Both the position numbers and the translations under genes were made by a program. A stretch of 16,300 nt of DNA from NCBI GenBank assembly GCA_027622115.1, contig JAQBZS010000038.1:1-16300 (forward strand), written 5' to 3'. The stretch comes from Planctomycetota bacterium (lineage in GTDB: Bacteria > Planctomycetota > Planctomycetia > Planctomycetales > Planctomycetaceae). The notes beneath the pieces are model-generated. The model was given only the letters and a program-made list of their open reading frames with translations. It did not search any database and was not told where the DNA came from. Positions 16,300 through 16,300 of the stretch are shown one piece after another. How positions within the stretch are numbered: the stretch's first letter is position 1; the number at the start of each line of letters is the position of its first letter.

Positions 16300-16300
16300 A

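Overview
The window looks like a chromosomal segment of a planctomycete-type bacterium. This is inferred from the moderately high GC content, widely spaced genes on both strands with weak or absent Shine-Dalgarno sequences, envelope proteins of unknown function, and many unrelated palindromic repeats between genes. No rRNA, tRNA or other lineage marker is present, so the assignment is tentative.

Layout, left to right. Positions 1-1300 (minus) hold the 5' part of a gene for a secreted or membrane-anchored protein of unknown function, cut by the window edge. A 430-bp gap follows with a 24-bp inverted repeat. Then come a four-helix membrane protein with a PH-like tail (1742-2491, plus) and, tail to tail with one base between, a TlpA-type thioredoxin lipid-bilayer-exported protein (2493-3470, minus). 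A small HicB-like protein (3648-3950, plus) faces a two-gene minus-strand unit, a Gfo/Idh/MocA oxidoreductase (4978-6249) followed by prephenate dehydrogenase (4071-4913), across a 99-nt palindromic element. On the plus strand, a membrane protein/spermidine-synthase fusion gene (6570-8367) has lost the core of its synthase domain and changed frame. It is followed by a full-length altronate/galactarate-type dehydratase (8448-10001). The next gap holds a possible scrap of a large serine recombinase and a 9-bp hairpin.

The right-hand 6 kb are the most unusual part: two adjacent minus-strand genes (12631-16077, then 10246-12531) for divergent double-AAA+ Clp/HSP100-like ATPases of 1148 and 761 residues. 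Both lack the normal Clp N-terminal repeats and seem to share another N-terminal domain. Both have lost the GYVG pore loop of the second ATPase ring and the arginine fingers of the first. They differ in the first-ring Walker B, which is FDD in one and VES in the other. The larger protein also has a C-terminal extension of about 400 residues with a weak resemblance to the peptide-release-factor PCRF domain. I infer that they form a two-part remodelling machine of unknown target.

Six palindromic elements of at least four sequence types lie in the intergenic spaces. Two overlap stop codons of neighbouring genes. Two others share a GGGTCAG...TTTTTCAGAT core in opposite polarity. They look like MITE/REP-type mobile repeats. 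No CRISPR array, tRNA, rRNA or intact transposase was found.
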